Assembly: GCF_017104565.1 (NCBI RefSeq)
Contig: NZ_JAAGPD010000024.1
Location: 87,875-151,874, forward strand
Length of the DNA stretch: 64,000 nucleotides
DNA from: Paraburkholderia sp. Tr-20389
GTDB lineage: Bacteria > Pseudomonadota > Gammaproteobacteria > Burkholderiales > Burkholderiaceae
Direction of reading: 5' to 3'
Below the pieces are notes generated by a model. That model saw only the letters and a list, made by a program, of their open reading frames with translations, ran no database searches and was not told where the DNA came from. Positions 17,799-26,735 of the stretch are shown here, one piece after another. The translations under genes were made by a program, and so were the position numbers. How positions within the stretch are numbered: position 1 is the stretch's first letter; each line of letters opens with the position of its first letter.

Positions 17799-18320
17799 AT
17801 GATCAAGCACATTCTGGTGGCGGTCGGCGCACACAGGAACGACCAAGTACTGAAGACGGCCATCGACAAGGCACGCCACACGGGCGCACGGCTGACGGCC
17901 GTGTATGTCGTCGACACAATGCCCTGGTGGGCGTTGGCGGGCGTCGAGTACGGCTGTCTCGACACGCTGCAGATGGTCGAGGAACTCGAACGCACGGTCG
18001 AACGCCGCTGCAACGAGACCTTCGAACTCGACGCGTGGGACATTCACACGCGTGCGATGACGGTGCCGCTGCACGGCGGCGTGGGCCGCACGATCGCGAG
18101 GCTCGCCGACGAACTCGACGCGGACATGGTCGTCGTCGGCGCGGGCCGTGGTCCGAAATGGCGCTTCTGGGAAGAGCGGATGAGCGACGTGATCGCGCGC
18201 TGCACGCGCCGCCCGGTGCTGATCGCGACGTCGGCGCAGGCACGTCAGGATCGGGATACAAAGGCGAGCGACGATGCCCGTCGCCATGCGCAAGGCCGGG
18301 CGAGCGCACAGCCGCTTTGA
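17799..18320 (+). CDS. Universal stress protein family
   Basis: 173 aa UspA-fold protein (IKHILVAVGAHRND ... MVVVGAGRGP ... CTRRPVLIAT). The usual ATP-binding G-x2-G-x9-G-S/T motif is incomplete: GAGRG is present but the later GS is replaced by ERMSD, so nucleotide binding may be lost. A short polar tail of about 25 aa follows. CGGAGGCACTCAA precedes the ATG. Convergent with the Hsp70 cassette, whose last gene ends 15 bases away. Confidence 0.85.
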   Translation: MIKHILVAVGAHRNDQVLKTAIDKARHTGARLTAVYVVDTMPWWALAGVEYGCLDTLQMVEELERTVERRCNETFELDAWDIHTRAMTVPLHGGVGRTIARLADELDADMVVVGAGRGPKWRFWEERMSDVIARCTRRPVLIATSAQARQDRDTKASDDARRHAQGRASAQPL

Positions 18321-18335
18321 AAACCGCCTTGAAAA

Positions 18336-21176
18336 CTACAGTCCGCCGATCAGCTTCAGCCCCGCCGGCAACGACTCGCCGAATACGCGGCCGCTGTCGG
18401 CATCGTCGAGCGTGACGGTCTCGCGGACCATCTGGATCCACGTGGGCGCCGCGCCGAGCGTTTCCAGCCGCCGTATCACGGCTTCGCGAGCGTCGTCGGG
18501 CAGATCGCGCGAACGGTCGCCCGTCATGCGCGACAGCTGCACGGCCGCGAACGCGGCGGGCTCGACTTTCTTCCAGTCGAGCGCGAGTACGGCGTCGAGC
18601 CACTCGCGTGCGACTTCGGGCGGCACGACGCCATGCGCGCTGCCATAGAACGGCAGGCGCGCGCCGATACGTCCGATCGCCCACCACGTCTGATGATTCT
18701 CCGAAGGCTTGCGCAGCCTCTCCAGCAACTGCTGCGCGAGCGCGATTTTCCGCTCGACGGAAATACGCTCCAGCGACGCCTGCACGCGAATCATGTCCGC
18801 ATAGCCGACCTTCGCGGGATCGAACGGCAGCTTCTGTTTCCTGATGCTTGCCGCCTGCAGGAACTCCATCGCGTCGAGCAACTGCAACTGCGCATCCTCG
18901 TTCAGACCGCCCGCCGCGCGACGCCACAGCGTCCACCATTCGGACCAGACCTGGCTTTCCTGGATGTATTGAATGCCGTCGTCGAAGATCGACCACAACT
19001 GCTCGACACGCCATTCGTCGAGCGGATAGCCGAAGCCCGGCCGCAGGCAATACCCCGTGAGGTTGAGCCACAGCCGTTCGTGATCCGCCGAGCGCCGCCG
19101 GCGTTTCGCGCGCTCCCACAACGCGCCGAACAGTTCGCGCAGCAGCGCGACGTCCCAGTTGTCGCGTGCGCCGAGCGTCTGTTCGAGTTGCGCGCGCAGC
19201 CGCTTCACTTCGTTGGGTCCGACGTTCGACGAACGCGCGCCGAACGAACGCTCGATCAGTTCGATCGCATGATCGAGCTGCGGATGGCGTTGCGCTTCGC
19301 CTGGCGCATTTGCGCCGGCTTCATCCGTGGCTCCTGCTTCATCGCGGCGCAGCTCGAATTGCAGGAGCCACCTTTGCGAAGGATCATCGGTCGCGATGCA
19401 CGTCACTTCGAGCGTGCCGACTTCCGTGATCGACGTGGTGATCCTGACGGCACGTTCGTCGGCATCCGATGCATGCCGGCGCTGCACGACGGTTGCGATG
19501 GGCGGCAGGCGGACGAAATCGCCTTGCGACAGATCGGCGAGTTCGCCAGGCGCGAAGCGCATATCGGCGACCGTCGACATCAGGTGAAAACGCACCGGCT
19601 GCCCGAGCCGCAGCGCGAACACGCGTTTGTCGAGATGCACTTCATGCGCTTCTTCCGTGCCGCGCGGCAGCAGGCAGATGCCCTGATCGCCGTCGAGCAC
19701 GAGGAAATAGCTGCGCGCCGAGCCGCCGCCGATACGCGGCGCATTGCCCGCGCGCGCAAGACCATAAGCGACAGCGCCGCGCGCGACGGCGACATCGGGA
19801 TGATCGTTCTGCAGCACATGCAACGGCTTGCCGCGCCATCCGCCGAGCGTGCCGGCGAGCCGCTGGGTCAGCGCCTGTGCACGGAACACGCCGCCGTTGA
19901 GCAACAGCGTGTCGGGCACGGCGAGCGTTTGATCGGCGGTGCTTTCGCCCGTCATACCCAGCGCGTCGCGGGACGGCGCCGCCAGCCGCTTCAGAAACGC
20001 CGCGACGTGGCGCGTGACGGCGGCATCGCTCGCATATGGCAGCCCGAATTCGACGATCGCCGCGCGCGAGCGCCGCGGCATCTCGTCGGCAGAGACCTGC
20101 GGAAAGAATCCGTCGACGACGACCTGTTCGATCTCGTCGCGCGTGAGATGTGTGGTGCGCGAACCGCCGATCACGCGCGAGCCCGAACCGAGCAGCGTGA
20201 TCGCCACGGACGCGGGCGCGTTCGTATCGAGCAACTGTTCCTTCGCGACGCGGCAGCGCTCGACGAGTTGCGACAGGCTCGCTGCCGACAGCCGTGCCTG
20301 GCCGTCCTGCGCTGCGCCAAGCCGTGTCTCGGCGAGGCGCGCGAGCGCGAGATCCATGTTGTCGCCGCCGAGCATCAGATGATTGCCGACGCCGATGCGC
20401 GTCAGTTGCGGCTCGCCGTTCGCGTCGACATGAACCTTGATCAGCGTGAGATCGGTCGTGCCGCCGCCGACGTCGCAGATCAGCACGAGCTTCGTGTCGG
20501 CCAGTTCGGCGCCGAGGTTCGCGCGATGATGGAACAACCAGTCGTAGAAGGCGGCCTGAGGTTCTTCGAGCAGCCGCAGCTCGGGCAGCTTCGCGAGACG
20601 CGCGGCTTCGAGGGTCAACGCGCGCGCGCCTTCGTCGAACGATGCGGGCACCGTGAGCACGACGTTCTGCTGTTCGAGCGGCGCATCGGGAAAGCGCGTG
20701 TTCCAGGCCGCGCGCACGTGCGCAAGGTAGCTCGCGCTCGCGGCGACGGGCGAGATTTTGGCGACTTCGTCGGGCGCACCCCACGGCAGGATGGGCGCGA
20801 GCCGGTCCACCGAGGCATGCGACAGCCAGCTTTTCGCGCTCGTGACGAGCCGTCCCGGCACCTGCGCGCCGAGCGTGCGCGCAAGCTGGCCGATGACGGG
20901 CGGCGGCGCATCGCCGGGCTGCAGGTCGGTGCGCGACCAGGGCAGTTGCAGATCGCCCGGATTCAGCTCGCCCGCAGCCGCGTGATAGCGCACGGACGGC
21001 AGCAGCGGCCGCGCGCCCACTTCGCCGGGCGCGACCAGTTGCTCGACGTCGAACACGCGGATGTCGTCGGAACCTCTCTCCACATACGCGACGACCGTGT
21101 TGCTCGTGCCGAGATCGATGCCGACCGTGTAGCGGCTCGCCGGCCGCCGTTGTTCGCCCTTCAGCTTGCCCTTCAT
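18336..21176 (-). CDS. Hsp70-family protein with C-terminal DUF3731-like domain
   Basis: 946 aa, much longer than DnaK (about 640). The actin-like ATPase is intact: VGIDLGTSNTVVAY at about 18, CDVGGGTTDLTL, and the adenosine-binding LNGGVFRAQAL. A short beta region follows, then from about residue 600 a large helical, tryptophan-rich domain (WDVALLRELFGALWERAKRR, GYPLDEWRVEQLWSIFDDG, WSEWWTLWRR) that matches my recollection of DUF3731, known only fused to Hsp70. No EEVD end and no classical lid. It lies 14 bases after the second Hsp70 gene and is last in the cassette. The start at MKGKLKGEQ is chosen because the open frame upstream merely overlaps that gene. Confidence 0.88.
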   Translation of the reverse strand: MKGKLKGEQRRPASRYTVGIDLGTSNTVVAYVERGSDDIRVFDVEQLVAPGEVGARPLLPSVRYHAAAGELNPGDLQLPWSRTDLQPGDAPPPVIGQLARTLGAQVPGRLVTSAKSWLSHASVDRLAPILPWGAPDEVAKISPVAASASYLAHVRAAWNTRFPDAPLEQQNVVLTVPASFDEGARALTLEAARLAKLPELRLLEEPQAAFYDWLFHHRANLGAELADTKLVLICDVGGGTTDLTLIKVHVDANGEPQLTRIGVGNHLMLGGDNMDLALARLAETRLGAAQDGQARLSAASLSQLVERCRVAKEQLLDTNAPASVAITLLGSGSRVIGGSRTTHLTRDEIEQVVVDGFFPQVSADEMPRRSRAAIVEFGLPYASDAAVTRHVAAFLKRLAAPSRDALGMTGESTADQTLAVPDTLLLNGGVFRAQALTQRLAGTLGGWRGKPLHVLQNDHPDVAVARGAVAYGLARAGNAPRIGGGSARSYFLVLDGDQGICLLPRGTEEAHEVHLDKRVFALRLGQPVRFHLMSTVADMRFAPGELADLSQGDFVRLPPIATVVQRRHASDADERAVRITTSITEVGTLEVTCIATDDPSQRWLLQFELRRDEAGATDEAGANAPGEAQRHPQLDHAIELIERSFGARSSNVGPNEVKRLRAQLEQTLGARDNWDVALLRELFGALWERAKRRRRSADHERLWLNLTGYCLRPGFGYPLDEWRVEQLWSIFDDGIQYIQESQVWSEWWTLWRRAAGGLNEDAQLQLLDAMEFLQAASIRKQKLPFDPAKVGYADMIRVQASLERISVERKIALAQQLLERLRKPSENHQTWWAIGRIGARLPFYGSAHGVVPPEVAREWLDAVLALDWKKVEPAAFAAVQLSRMTGDRSRDLPDDAREAVIRRLETLGAAPTWIQMVRETVTLDDADSGRVFGESLPAGLKLIGGL

Positions 21177-21190
21177 CGAAGCCTTGCGGG

Positions 21191-23050
21191 TCAGCCTTGC
21201 GCGCCGCCGCGCACGTCGAACTCGACTTTCCAGCGCTCGTCCGTGCCGCGCGGAATCGCTTCGAGTTCGAGTGTGCCCGCTTCCGTCACGCGCGCGTGCA
21301 GCTTGACGGGCACGACTTCGCCGACGGTGCGGCCGTCGGCGGGCAGCGTCGCCTGAATCTCTTCGAGTTCCTGCAGTTCGTCGGGCGACCAGTAGTCGAG
21401 CATCGTGCCGACCTGATCGAGCCGCCGCACCGACGAGCCGAAGAAGCGGAAGTGCACCGGCTCGCCGACGACAAGGCCGAACTCCTGTTCCGGCAGCGGC
21501 GCGTCGGTGCCTTCCTCCATACCGAACGGCGCGACGCACAGCGCGGAAATGGGCGGCTCCATGCCGGGCACGGCGGGCATCGCCGATTCGATCGCGACGT
21601 AGTACGCGCGTGCAGTGCCGCCGCGAATGCGCACGCCGCGGCCGCGCTTCACGTAGCCGTAATAGGCGGCGCCGCGCGCGACGGCGAGGTCGAGGTCCGC
21701 GCCTTCGAGCAGGCGCGCGGGCGCGCCGCCATCGGCTGCGAGCCAGCCGTTGAGCGTCGACATGATGCGCTCGACGAGCAGCGGCGACTTGAACACGCCG
21801 CCGTTGAACAGCACGGCCGTCGGATGGAGGAACGTCGTATTGGCTTCGAGCGGCTGCTGGCCGGATCCCTGCATGCCTTGCAATTCCGCGAGCGCCGCGA
21901 CCTGGCGCCCGAGAAACGCGGCGAGATGGCGCGTGACGCCCGCGTCCTGCGCGTACGGCAGGCCGAGTTGCGTGAGACCGGCGCGCGTGCGGGCGACGGG
22001 CCGCGCGCTCGCGTCGACTTGCGGGAAGAAGCCTTCGAGGATCGTCTGCGTGAGTTCGTCGCGCGTCAGCTCGGTGCGGATCGAGCCGCCGATCAGTTTC
22101 GAACCGCGGCTCGGCACGACGAGGGGAACGGTATCCGTCGACGGATCGGACAGCAGCGTTTCCTTCGCGCCGCGGCAGGCGTAGGTGAGGGCGCGCAGCT
22201 GCCACGGATCGGCCTGCGTGCCTTGCGACGCCAGCTTGCGCGCGACGACGTGCGCGAGCGCGAGGTCCATGTTGTCGCCGCCGAGCAGGATGTGCTCGCC
22301 GACGGCGACGCGATGCAGTTCGAGATTGCCGTCGCGCTCGATCACGGCGATCAGCGAGAGGTCGGTCGTACCGCCGCCGACGTCGACGACGAGGATGATG
22401 TCGCCGAGCTTGACCTGCTTGCGCCAGCCGCCCGTGCTCTTCTGGATCCAGCTATAGAGCGCGGCCTGCGGCTCTTCGAGCAGCGTCATCTGGCCGTAGC
22501 CGGCGGCGTTGGCGGCTTCCGCCGTCAGTTCGCGCGCGGCGGGGTCGAACGAGGCGGGAATCGTCACCGTGATTTCCTGCTGGTCGAACGGCGCGTCGGG
22601 ATGCGCGTGGTTCCATGCTTCGCGCAGGTGCGTCAGATAGCGCACCGAGCTTTCGAGGGGCGACACGCGGGCGACTTCGGGCGGCGCGTCGCTGGGCAGG
22701 ATCGCCGCGCGGCGGTCGACGCCCGGGTGGCACAGCCAGCTCTTCGCGCTCGACACCAGCCGGATCGGCGTGCCTGCGCCACGTGTGCGCGCCATCTCGC
22801 CCACCACGAAATTGCGCTCGCCCGTCCACGGCAGCGCAAGGTCGCCCGCCGTCAGCTCGCTTTCGTGCGGCAGATACAGAAACGACGGCAGCAGATCGAG
22901 GTCTTCGAGCGCGCCGGGCGCGGTCAGTTGCGTGACGGGCATTACCTGCTGATCGGTCTTCTCGCCGTCGCTGGCGGCGAGATCGACATACGACAGCGCG
23001 CAGTGCGTCGTGCCCAGATCGATGCCGATCGAATAGCGCGGATCGCTCAT
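21191..23050 (-). CDS. Hsp70-family protein lacking the lid
   Basis: 619 aa. ATPase motifs: IGIDLGTTHCALSY at residues 8-21, VVDVGGGTTDLSL, and FNGGVFKSPLLVE. The NBD ends at about 480. The remaining about 130 aa is a beta-rich segment (FGLVVGEPVHFRFFGSSVRR, VTEAGTLELEAIPRG) similar to a substrate-binding beta-domain, but the alpha-helical lid is absent. Together with its 946-aa neighbour it belongs to a divergent Hsp70 class distinct from DnaK, HscA and YegD. The start overlaps the DUF2760 stop by 4 bases (ATGA), implying translational coupling. Confidence 0.9.
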   Translation of the reverse strand: MSDPRYSIGIDLGTTHCALSYVDLAASDGEKTDQQVMPVTQLTAPGALEDLDLLPSFLYLPHESELTAGDLALPWTGERNFVVGEMARTRGAGTPIRLVSSAKSWLCHPGVDRRAAILPSDAPPEVARVSPLESSVRYLTHLREAWNHAHPDAPFDQQEITVTIPASFDPAARELTAEAANAAGYGQMTLLEEPQAALYSWIQKSTGGWRKQVKLGDIILVVDVGGGTTDLSLIAVIERDGNLELHRVAVGEHILLGGDNMDLALAHVVARKLASQGTQADPWQLRALTYACRGAKETLLSDPSTDTVPLVVPSRGSKLIGGSIRTELTRDELTQTILEGFFPQVDASARPVARTRAGLTQLGLPYAQDAGVTRHLAAFLGRQVAALAELQGMQGSGQQPLEANTTFLHPTAVLFNGGVFKSPLLVERIMSTLNGWLAADGGAPARLLEGADLDLAVARGAAYYGYVKRGRGVRIRGGTARAYYVAIESAMPAVPGMEPPISALCVAPFGMEEGTDAPLPEQEFGLVVGEPVHFRFFGSSVRRLDQVGTMLDYWSPDELQELEEIQATLPADGRTVGEVVPVKLHARVTEAGTLELEAIPRGTDERWKVEFDVRGGAQG

Positions 23051-23631
23051 AGTTCCACCTCCGCAGGGGCGAGCACGGTGGCGTCGTGGCTTTGCGTGAG
23101 CTTCGGCAGACGCACCTCGGCGGCGCGCCAGCCGCGATGGCTGATGCTGCCCGAGAACGGCGCCTTGCCGACGACGTTGCCCGTCAGGCGGATGGCCGTC
23201 GCGTCGAAGCCTTCATTGATGGTCACGCGGCTGCCTTCGGCTTCGTCGCGCACCGGCTTGATCGTGAAGTGCTCGCGCAGCGTCGCGCGGCAGCCGTCAT
23301 GGACGAGGCGCGCGGCCGCGCCGATGTCGGCGTCCGAATACTTCGCGATGTCTTCCTCGACGAAATCGATGAAGCGCGCATCGCGCTGCAGGAGGCCGAG
23401 CAGTTGCAGCGCGGCTTCGGGCGTGGCCTCCTTGATGACGACGGGAGCGGGAGCCGGCGCGGGTGCAGGCGGCGTCACGGGCGTGGCCGCCGGAGCCGGG
23501 GTCGGGGCGGGCACGGTGCCGCTGCGCAGGCGCAACACGCTCGCTGCGAACTCGCGGTCGCCCAGAATGCTGAAAAACGTGCCGAAAGCAAGCGACAGCC
23601 TGCCCAGCAACGAAACGTTCGGTTCGGTCAT
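23047..23631 (-). CDS. DUF2760 protein, first gene of Hsp70 cassette
   Basis: 194 aa from MTEPNVSLLG behind CAGGAG. A hydrophobic N-terminal stretch (SLAFGTFFSILG), a proline/alanine linker at about 42-68, then a C-terminal domain (ALQLLGLLQRDARFIDFVEEDI ... GCRATLREHF ... RVTINEGFDATAIRLTGNV) typical of DUF2760. Function unknown; known genomes often keep it next to Hsp70-like genes. The tight order DUF2760, Hsp70, Hsp70 suggests that it is a cofactor, client or adaptor. Confidence 0.85.
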   Translation of the reverse strand: MTEPNVSLLGRLSLAFGTFFSILGDREFAASVLRLRSGTVPAPTPAPAATPVTPPAPAPAPAPVVIKEATPEAALQLLGLLQRDARFIDFVEEDIAKYSDADIGAAARLVHDGCRATLREHFTIKPVRDEAEGSRVTINEGFDATAIRLTGNVVGKAPFSGSISHRGWRAAEVRLPKLTQSHDATVLAPAEVEL

Positions 23632-23990
23632 GAAAGATCGCTCCTGATTCTTTGGATACTGCTGCGTCGCGCCCGGTTGGTGCACAGGGTTCGCGCGGCC
23701 GCGTGGGATTCGGGGCGGATGGCCGTGGCCGCCGCAAACGGGCGGACGCGCAGTCGCTGATTCCGCGTCAAAACCCGTATTTTGCCTTGTTGTGAGCCTT
23801 CGCCGGTTCAGAGTCCGATCAGAGTCCGATTCCTGCGCAAGATTGGCGGCCGGATTTTACGTCCTCAAGAAAGATTGAGCGGCATGGCGCTGTCATTTTT
23901 TTCGGCGAGGATAATGGTTCGCCCGCGTGCAAGCGATGCGCGTCGGCCTTGCCACGCTGACACCTTCAACCGATTGTCCGGAGGAAAGCC
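23632..23990. other. Divergent promoter region with 11-bp direct repeat
   Basis: 359 bases between the Hsp70 cassette (minus) and DUF3597 (plus). CAGAGTCCGAT occurs twice back to back (23809-23819 and 23820-23830). I could not fit a sigma-32 promoter (CTTGAAA...CCCCAT) on either strand by eye. Otherwise featureless. Confidence 0.6.
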
Positions 23991-24398
23991 ATGAGCATTT
24001 TCAGCACCATCCTGAGCAAGATCTTCCCGTCGAGCCATCCTGCCGTGCAGGCCGCCGCGGCACCCGATGCGGCGCCTGTCGCGGATGCCGCGCCTGATTC
24101 GCCGCCCGCCGATGCGGCGCCTGCGGCGGCACCCGCCGAGCCTGTCGATGTCGAGGCGATCCTGACGGCGCTCGCTGACCAGAACCCGGAGAAGCTGAAC
24201 TGGCGCACGTCGATCGTCGATCTGATGAAGCTGCTGGACCTGGACAGCAGCCTCGCCGCGCGCAAGCAGCTCGCGGAGGAGCTGGACTACAGCGGCGACA
24301 CCGGCGATTCGGCTTCGATGAACATCTGGCTGCACAAGCAGGTGATGACGAAGCTGGCGGAAAACGGCGGCAAGGTGCCGGACGACCTGAAGAACTGA
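23991..24398 (+). CDS. DUF3597 family protein
   Basis: 135 aa. MSIFSTILSKIF start, an alanine/proline/aspartate-rich linker (about 18-48) and the family core VDVEAILTALA ... KLNWRTSIVDLMKLL ... SLAARKQLAEEL ... SASMNIWLHKQVMTKLAENGGKVP. A small, soluble, LysM-less protein; the family is uncharacterised. CCGGAGGAAAGCC precedes the ATG. Divergent from the Hsp70 cassette. Confidence 0.88.
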   Translation: MSIFSTILSKIFPSSHPAVQAAAAPDAAPVADAAPDSPPADAAPAAAPAEPVDVEAILTALADQNPEKLNWRTSIVDLMKLLDLDSSLAARKQLAEELDYSGDTGDSASMNIWLHKQVMTKLAENGGKVPDDLKN

Positions 24399-24471
24399 GC
24401 CCGGCTGTCGTGGCGGCCCGCCGCGGCCAGCATCCGCTCGCGGGTATGCGACTTGCGAAGCCGCGGGGATC

Positions 24472-25458
24472 ATGAAGCTCGCCACGTTCAACATCAACGG
24501 CATCCGTTCGCGGCTGCCGGCCTTGCTCGCATGGCTCGAACGGGAATCGCCCGATGTCGTGTGTCTTCAAGAGTTGAAGGCGCCCGACGCGGGCTTCCCC
24601 GAAGCCGAACTCAACCATGCCGGTTATGGCGCGATCTGGCATGGGCAGGTGTCGTGGAACGGCGTCGCGATTCTCGCGAAAGACACCCAGCCGGTCGAAA
24701 CCCGCCGGGGCCTGCCCGGCGATCCCGACGATACGCATAGCCGTTACATCGAGGCGGCCGTCGACGGTGTGCTGATCGGCTGTCTGTATCTGCCCAACGG
24801 CAATCCGCAGCCGGGGCCGAAATTCGACTACAAGCTCGCGTGGTTCGAGCGGCTCATCGTGTATGCGAAGAAGCTGCTCGACAGCGGGCATCCCGTCGTG
24901 CTCGCGGGCGACTACAACGTCGTGCCCACCGATTTCGATATCTACAATCCGCGCTCGTGGCTCAAGGATGCACTGCTGCAACCGGAAAGCCGCGCGTGCT
25001 ATGCCCGGTTGCTCGAACAAGGCTGGACGGATGCGTTGCGCGCGCGCTTTCCCGACGAGCAGATCTTTACGTTCTGGGATTATTTCCGGCAGCACTGGGA
25101 GCGCAATTCGGGTTTGCGCATCGATCACCTGCTGTTGAACGAGACGGTGACGGCCATGATGCGCGACGCAGGTGTCGACCGATGGGTGCGAGGCGAGCCG
25201 CATGCGAGCGACCATGCGCCAGCGTGGGTTGTGCTCGATCTCGGAGGGGCGGCGGGGGGTGTGAAGAAAACTGCAGTGAAGAAGAGTGCGGTGAAGAAAA
25301 CTGCAGTGAAGAAAAGTGCAGTGAAGAAAAGTGCAGTGAAGAAAAGTGCAGAGAACAAGAGTGCAGTGAATGAAGCTGCATCGGGGAGCACGACGGCTGC
25401 AAAAAAGAGCACTGCCCGATCGACCCGCGCTGCTGCGTCAAAGAAGACCGGAAAATAA
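24472..25458 (+). CDS. xthA: Exodeoxyribonuclease III with Lys-rich repeat tail
   Basis: AP endonuclease/3'-5' exonuclease of base-excision repair. The EEP-fold catalytic motifs are all visible: FNINGIRSR, LQELKAPD (metal-binding Glu), GDYNVVPTDFDIYN, and the end motif LRIDHLL ... EPHASDHAPAW (Asp-His pair). The enzyme proper ends at about residue 262; normal ExoIII is about 255-270 aa. Here a tail of about 66 residues follows, built of VKKTA/VKKSA repeats and more lysine/alanine, like a histone-H1 tail, probably for non-specific DNA binding. The starting ATG follows GGGGATC. Confidence 0.93.
   Translation: MKLATFNINGIRSRLPALLAWLERESPDVVCLQELKAPDAGFPEAELNHAGYGAIWHGQVSWNGVAILAKDTQPVETRRGLPGDPDDTHSRYIEAAVDGVLIGCLYLPNGNPQPGPKFDYKLAWFERLIVYAKKLLDSGHPVVLAGDYNVVPTDFDIYNPRSWLKDALLQPESRACYARLLEQGWTDALRARFPDEQIFTFWDYFRQHWERNSGLRIDHLLLNETVTAMMRDAGVDRWVRGEPHASDHAPAWVVLDLGGAAGGVKKTAVKKSAVKKTAVKKSAVKKSAVKKSAENKSAVNEAASGSTTAAKKSTARSTRAAASKKTGK
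25261..25380 (+). repeat. 15-bp tandem repeat in exonuclease III gene
   Basis: Eight in-frame 15-base units; the first is GTGAAGAAAACTGCA. Units 1-6 are near-identical (units 4, 5 and 6 are exact copies) and units 7-8 are degenerate. They encode VKK(T/S)A. The repeats can expand or contract without breaking the frame. Confidence 0.95.
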
Positions 25459-25486
25459 CTTCACGTCCGACCGAACGACACGGCCA

Positions 25487-26428
25487 TCAGTCGTGAAATG
25501 CAGGCAGCACGTCGGCGGCCAGTTCCGCCATCGCGTCGCGCACGGGCCGCTCCGATGCCAGGTTCAGCGTCACATGATGTGTGCCCGTTTCGCGCATGTC
25601 GGCCAGCAGCGCGAGCAATGCATGCCGTCCCGCGCGATAGCCGAGCGATAACGGCGTCGCAGGCTCATGTGGATCGTCGCTGAGATCGAGCCGCATCGCG
25701 ACGCCGAATGCGCGAAACGCCGGCACGGGCAGACGCTCCACGGCCGCGCGCCACATGCTGTGTCTTGAGCGCTGCGTCTCCGGCTCGCGGTGATAGGTCA
25801 TCCAGCCGATCGAATGCCGCGCAATCCAGTCGACGCTCTGTCCGCCCGATCCGACGGCGAGCATCGGCACGGGCAACGGCGGCCGTGGCAGCAGCATGAA
25901 TTCGGGTGCATCTTCTGGCCGCAGATCAGGTATCACGCGTGGGGCTTCCCCCAGCGCTGCCGCGACCGTCTCCCAGTGCGCGCGATACAGTTCGCGGCGC
26001 GCTTCGGCATCGCGTCCGAACGCCGCGTACTCGGGCGGCCGGTCGCCCGAACCGAGGCCCAGGATGAAGCGGCCATTCGACAGGGCCTGCACCGACCCCG
26101 CACTCTTCGCGATATGCAACGGATGACGCAGCGTCAGCACGATCGCGCCGCTTGCGAGCGCGATCCGCGTCGTATGCGACGCCAGCGCGCCGAGCAGTAC
26201 CCAAGGGTCGAGATGGCCGACGGGGTCGGGATAGTCGGCGCTGTTCAACGGCACGTCGCGCACCCACAGTGCGCGAAATCCGAGCGTGTCGGCGAGTGTC
26301 GCGAGCGCGACCTGCTCGCGGAAGTCCGCGACGATCGTTCCCGCGCGCAAGAGCGGCAGCGTCAGTCCGATCGACAGGCGGCCTGCTGAAAATACCCGGC
26401 GATCGATAGTGGCTTCGACAGTGGTCAT
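25487..26428 (-). CDS. LLM-class flavin-dependent oxidoreductase
   Basis: 313 aa luciferase-like TIM-barrel. Characteristic segments: ADTLGFRALWVRDVPL, SHTTRIALASGAIVL, RHPLHIAKSAGSVQALSNGRFILGLGSGDRP. This pattern resembles bacterial luciferase-like monooxygenases using FMNH2 or F420. The substrate cannot be inferred and there is no flavin reductase gene adjacent. Convergent with xthA. Confidence 0.87.
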   Translation of the reverse strand: MTTVEATIDRRVFSAGRLSIGLTLPLLRAGTIVADFREQVALATLADTLGFRALWVRDVPLNSADYPDPVGHLDPWVLLGALASHTTRIALASGAIVLTLRHPLHIAKSAGSVQALSNGRFILGLGSGDRPPEYAAFGRDAEARRELYRAHWETVAAALGEAPRVIPDLRPEDAPEFMLLPRPPLPVPMLAVGSGGQSVDWIARHSIGWMTYHREPETQRSRHSMWRAAVERLPVPAFRAFGVAMRLDLSDDPHEPATPLSLGYRAGRHALLALLADMRETGTHHVTLNLASERPVRDAMAELAADVLPAFHD

Positions 26429-26735
26429 CGTCGGTGCGCCGCGCTCGCCTCGTCACGAGGCGGCATGTGCCGGCGGCAATTGAGCGGAAGCTGATCCTAG
26501 CATCGCCCGGCGAATCCCACCCGCCAGTGGACACACAACCGCTGAAAGCGGCATGGATAAAGGCTGCGGCGTGTCCGCACGCGATTTCCGATTGTTTGAA
26601 ATTTGGGAACTGTGATTTCAATCTATGAGCATAGAAATTCGATAGCTCTCGTCTACACTCTCTCTCAATCGACGCCGCACCGAATCATCCTGATGCGACG
26701 CTCTTCCCTGATTCAACATTCTCTGGAGTTTCATC
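26429..26735. promoter_or_regulatory. Intergenic region with two palindromes
   Basis: 307 bases between the LLM gene (minus) and the secreted protein (plus). TTGAAAT (26596-26602) pairs with ATTTCAA (26615-26621), and directly after it CTATG-AG-CATAG (26623-26634) forms a second palindrome. The AT-rich core and the position suggest operator/promoter elements. No gene seen. Confidence 0.5.

Noticed and set aside
18336-22205. Apparent 1289-aa Hsp70 protein
   Set aside because: The N-terminal 340 residues are the alternate frame of the neighbouring Hsp70 gene; family homology starts at MKGKLKGEQ (21176).
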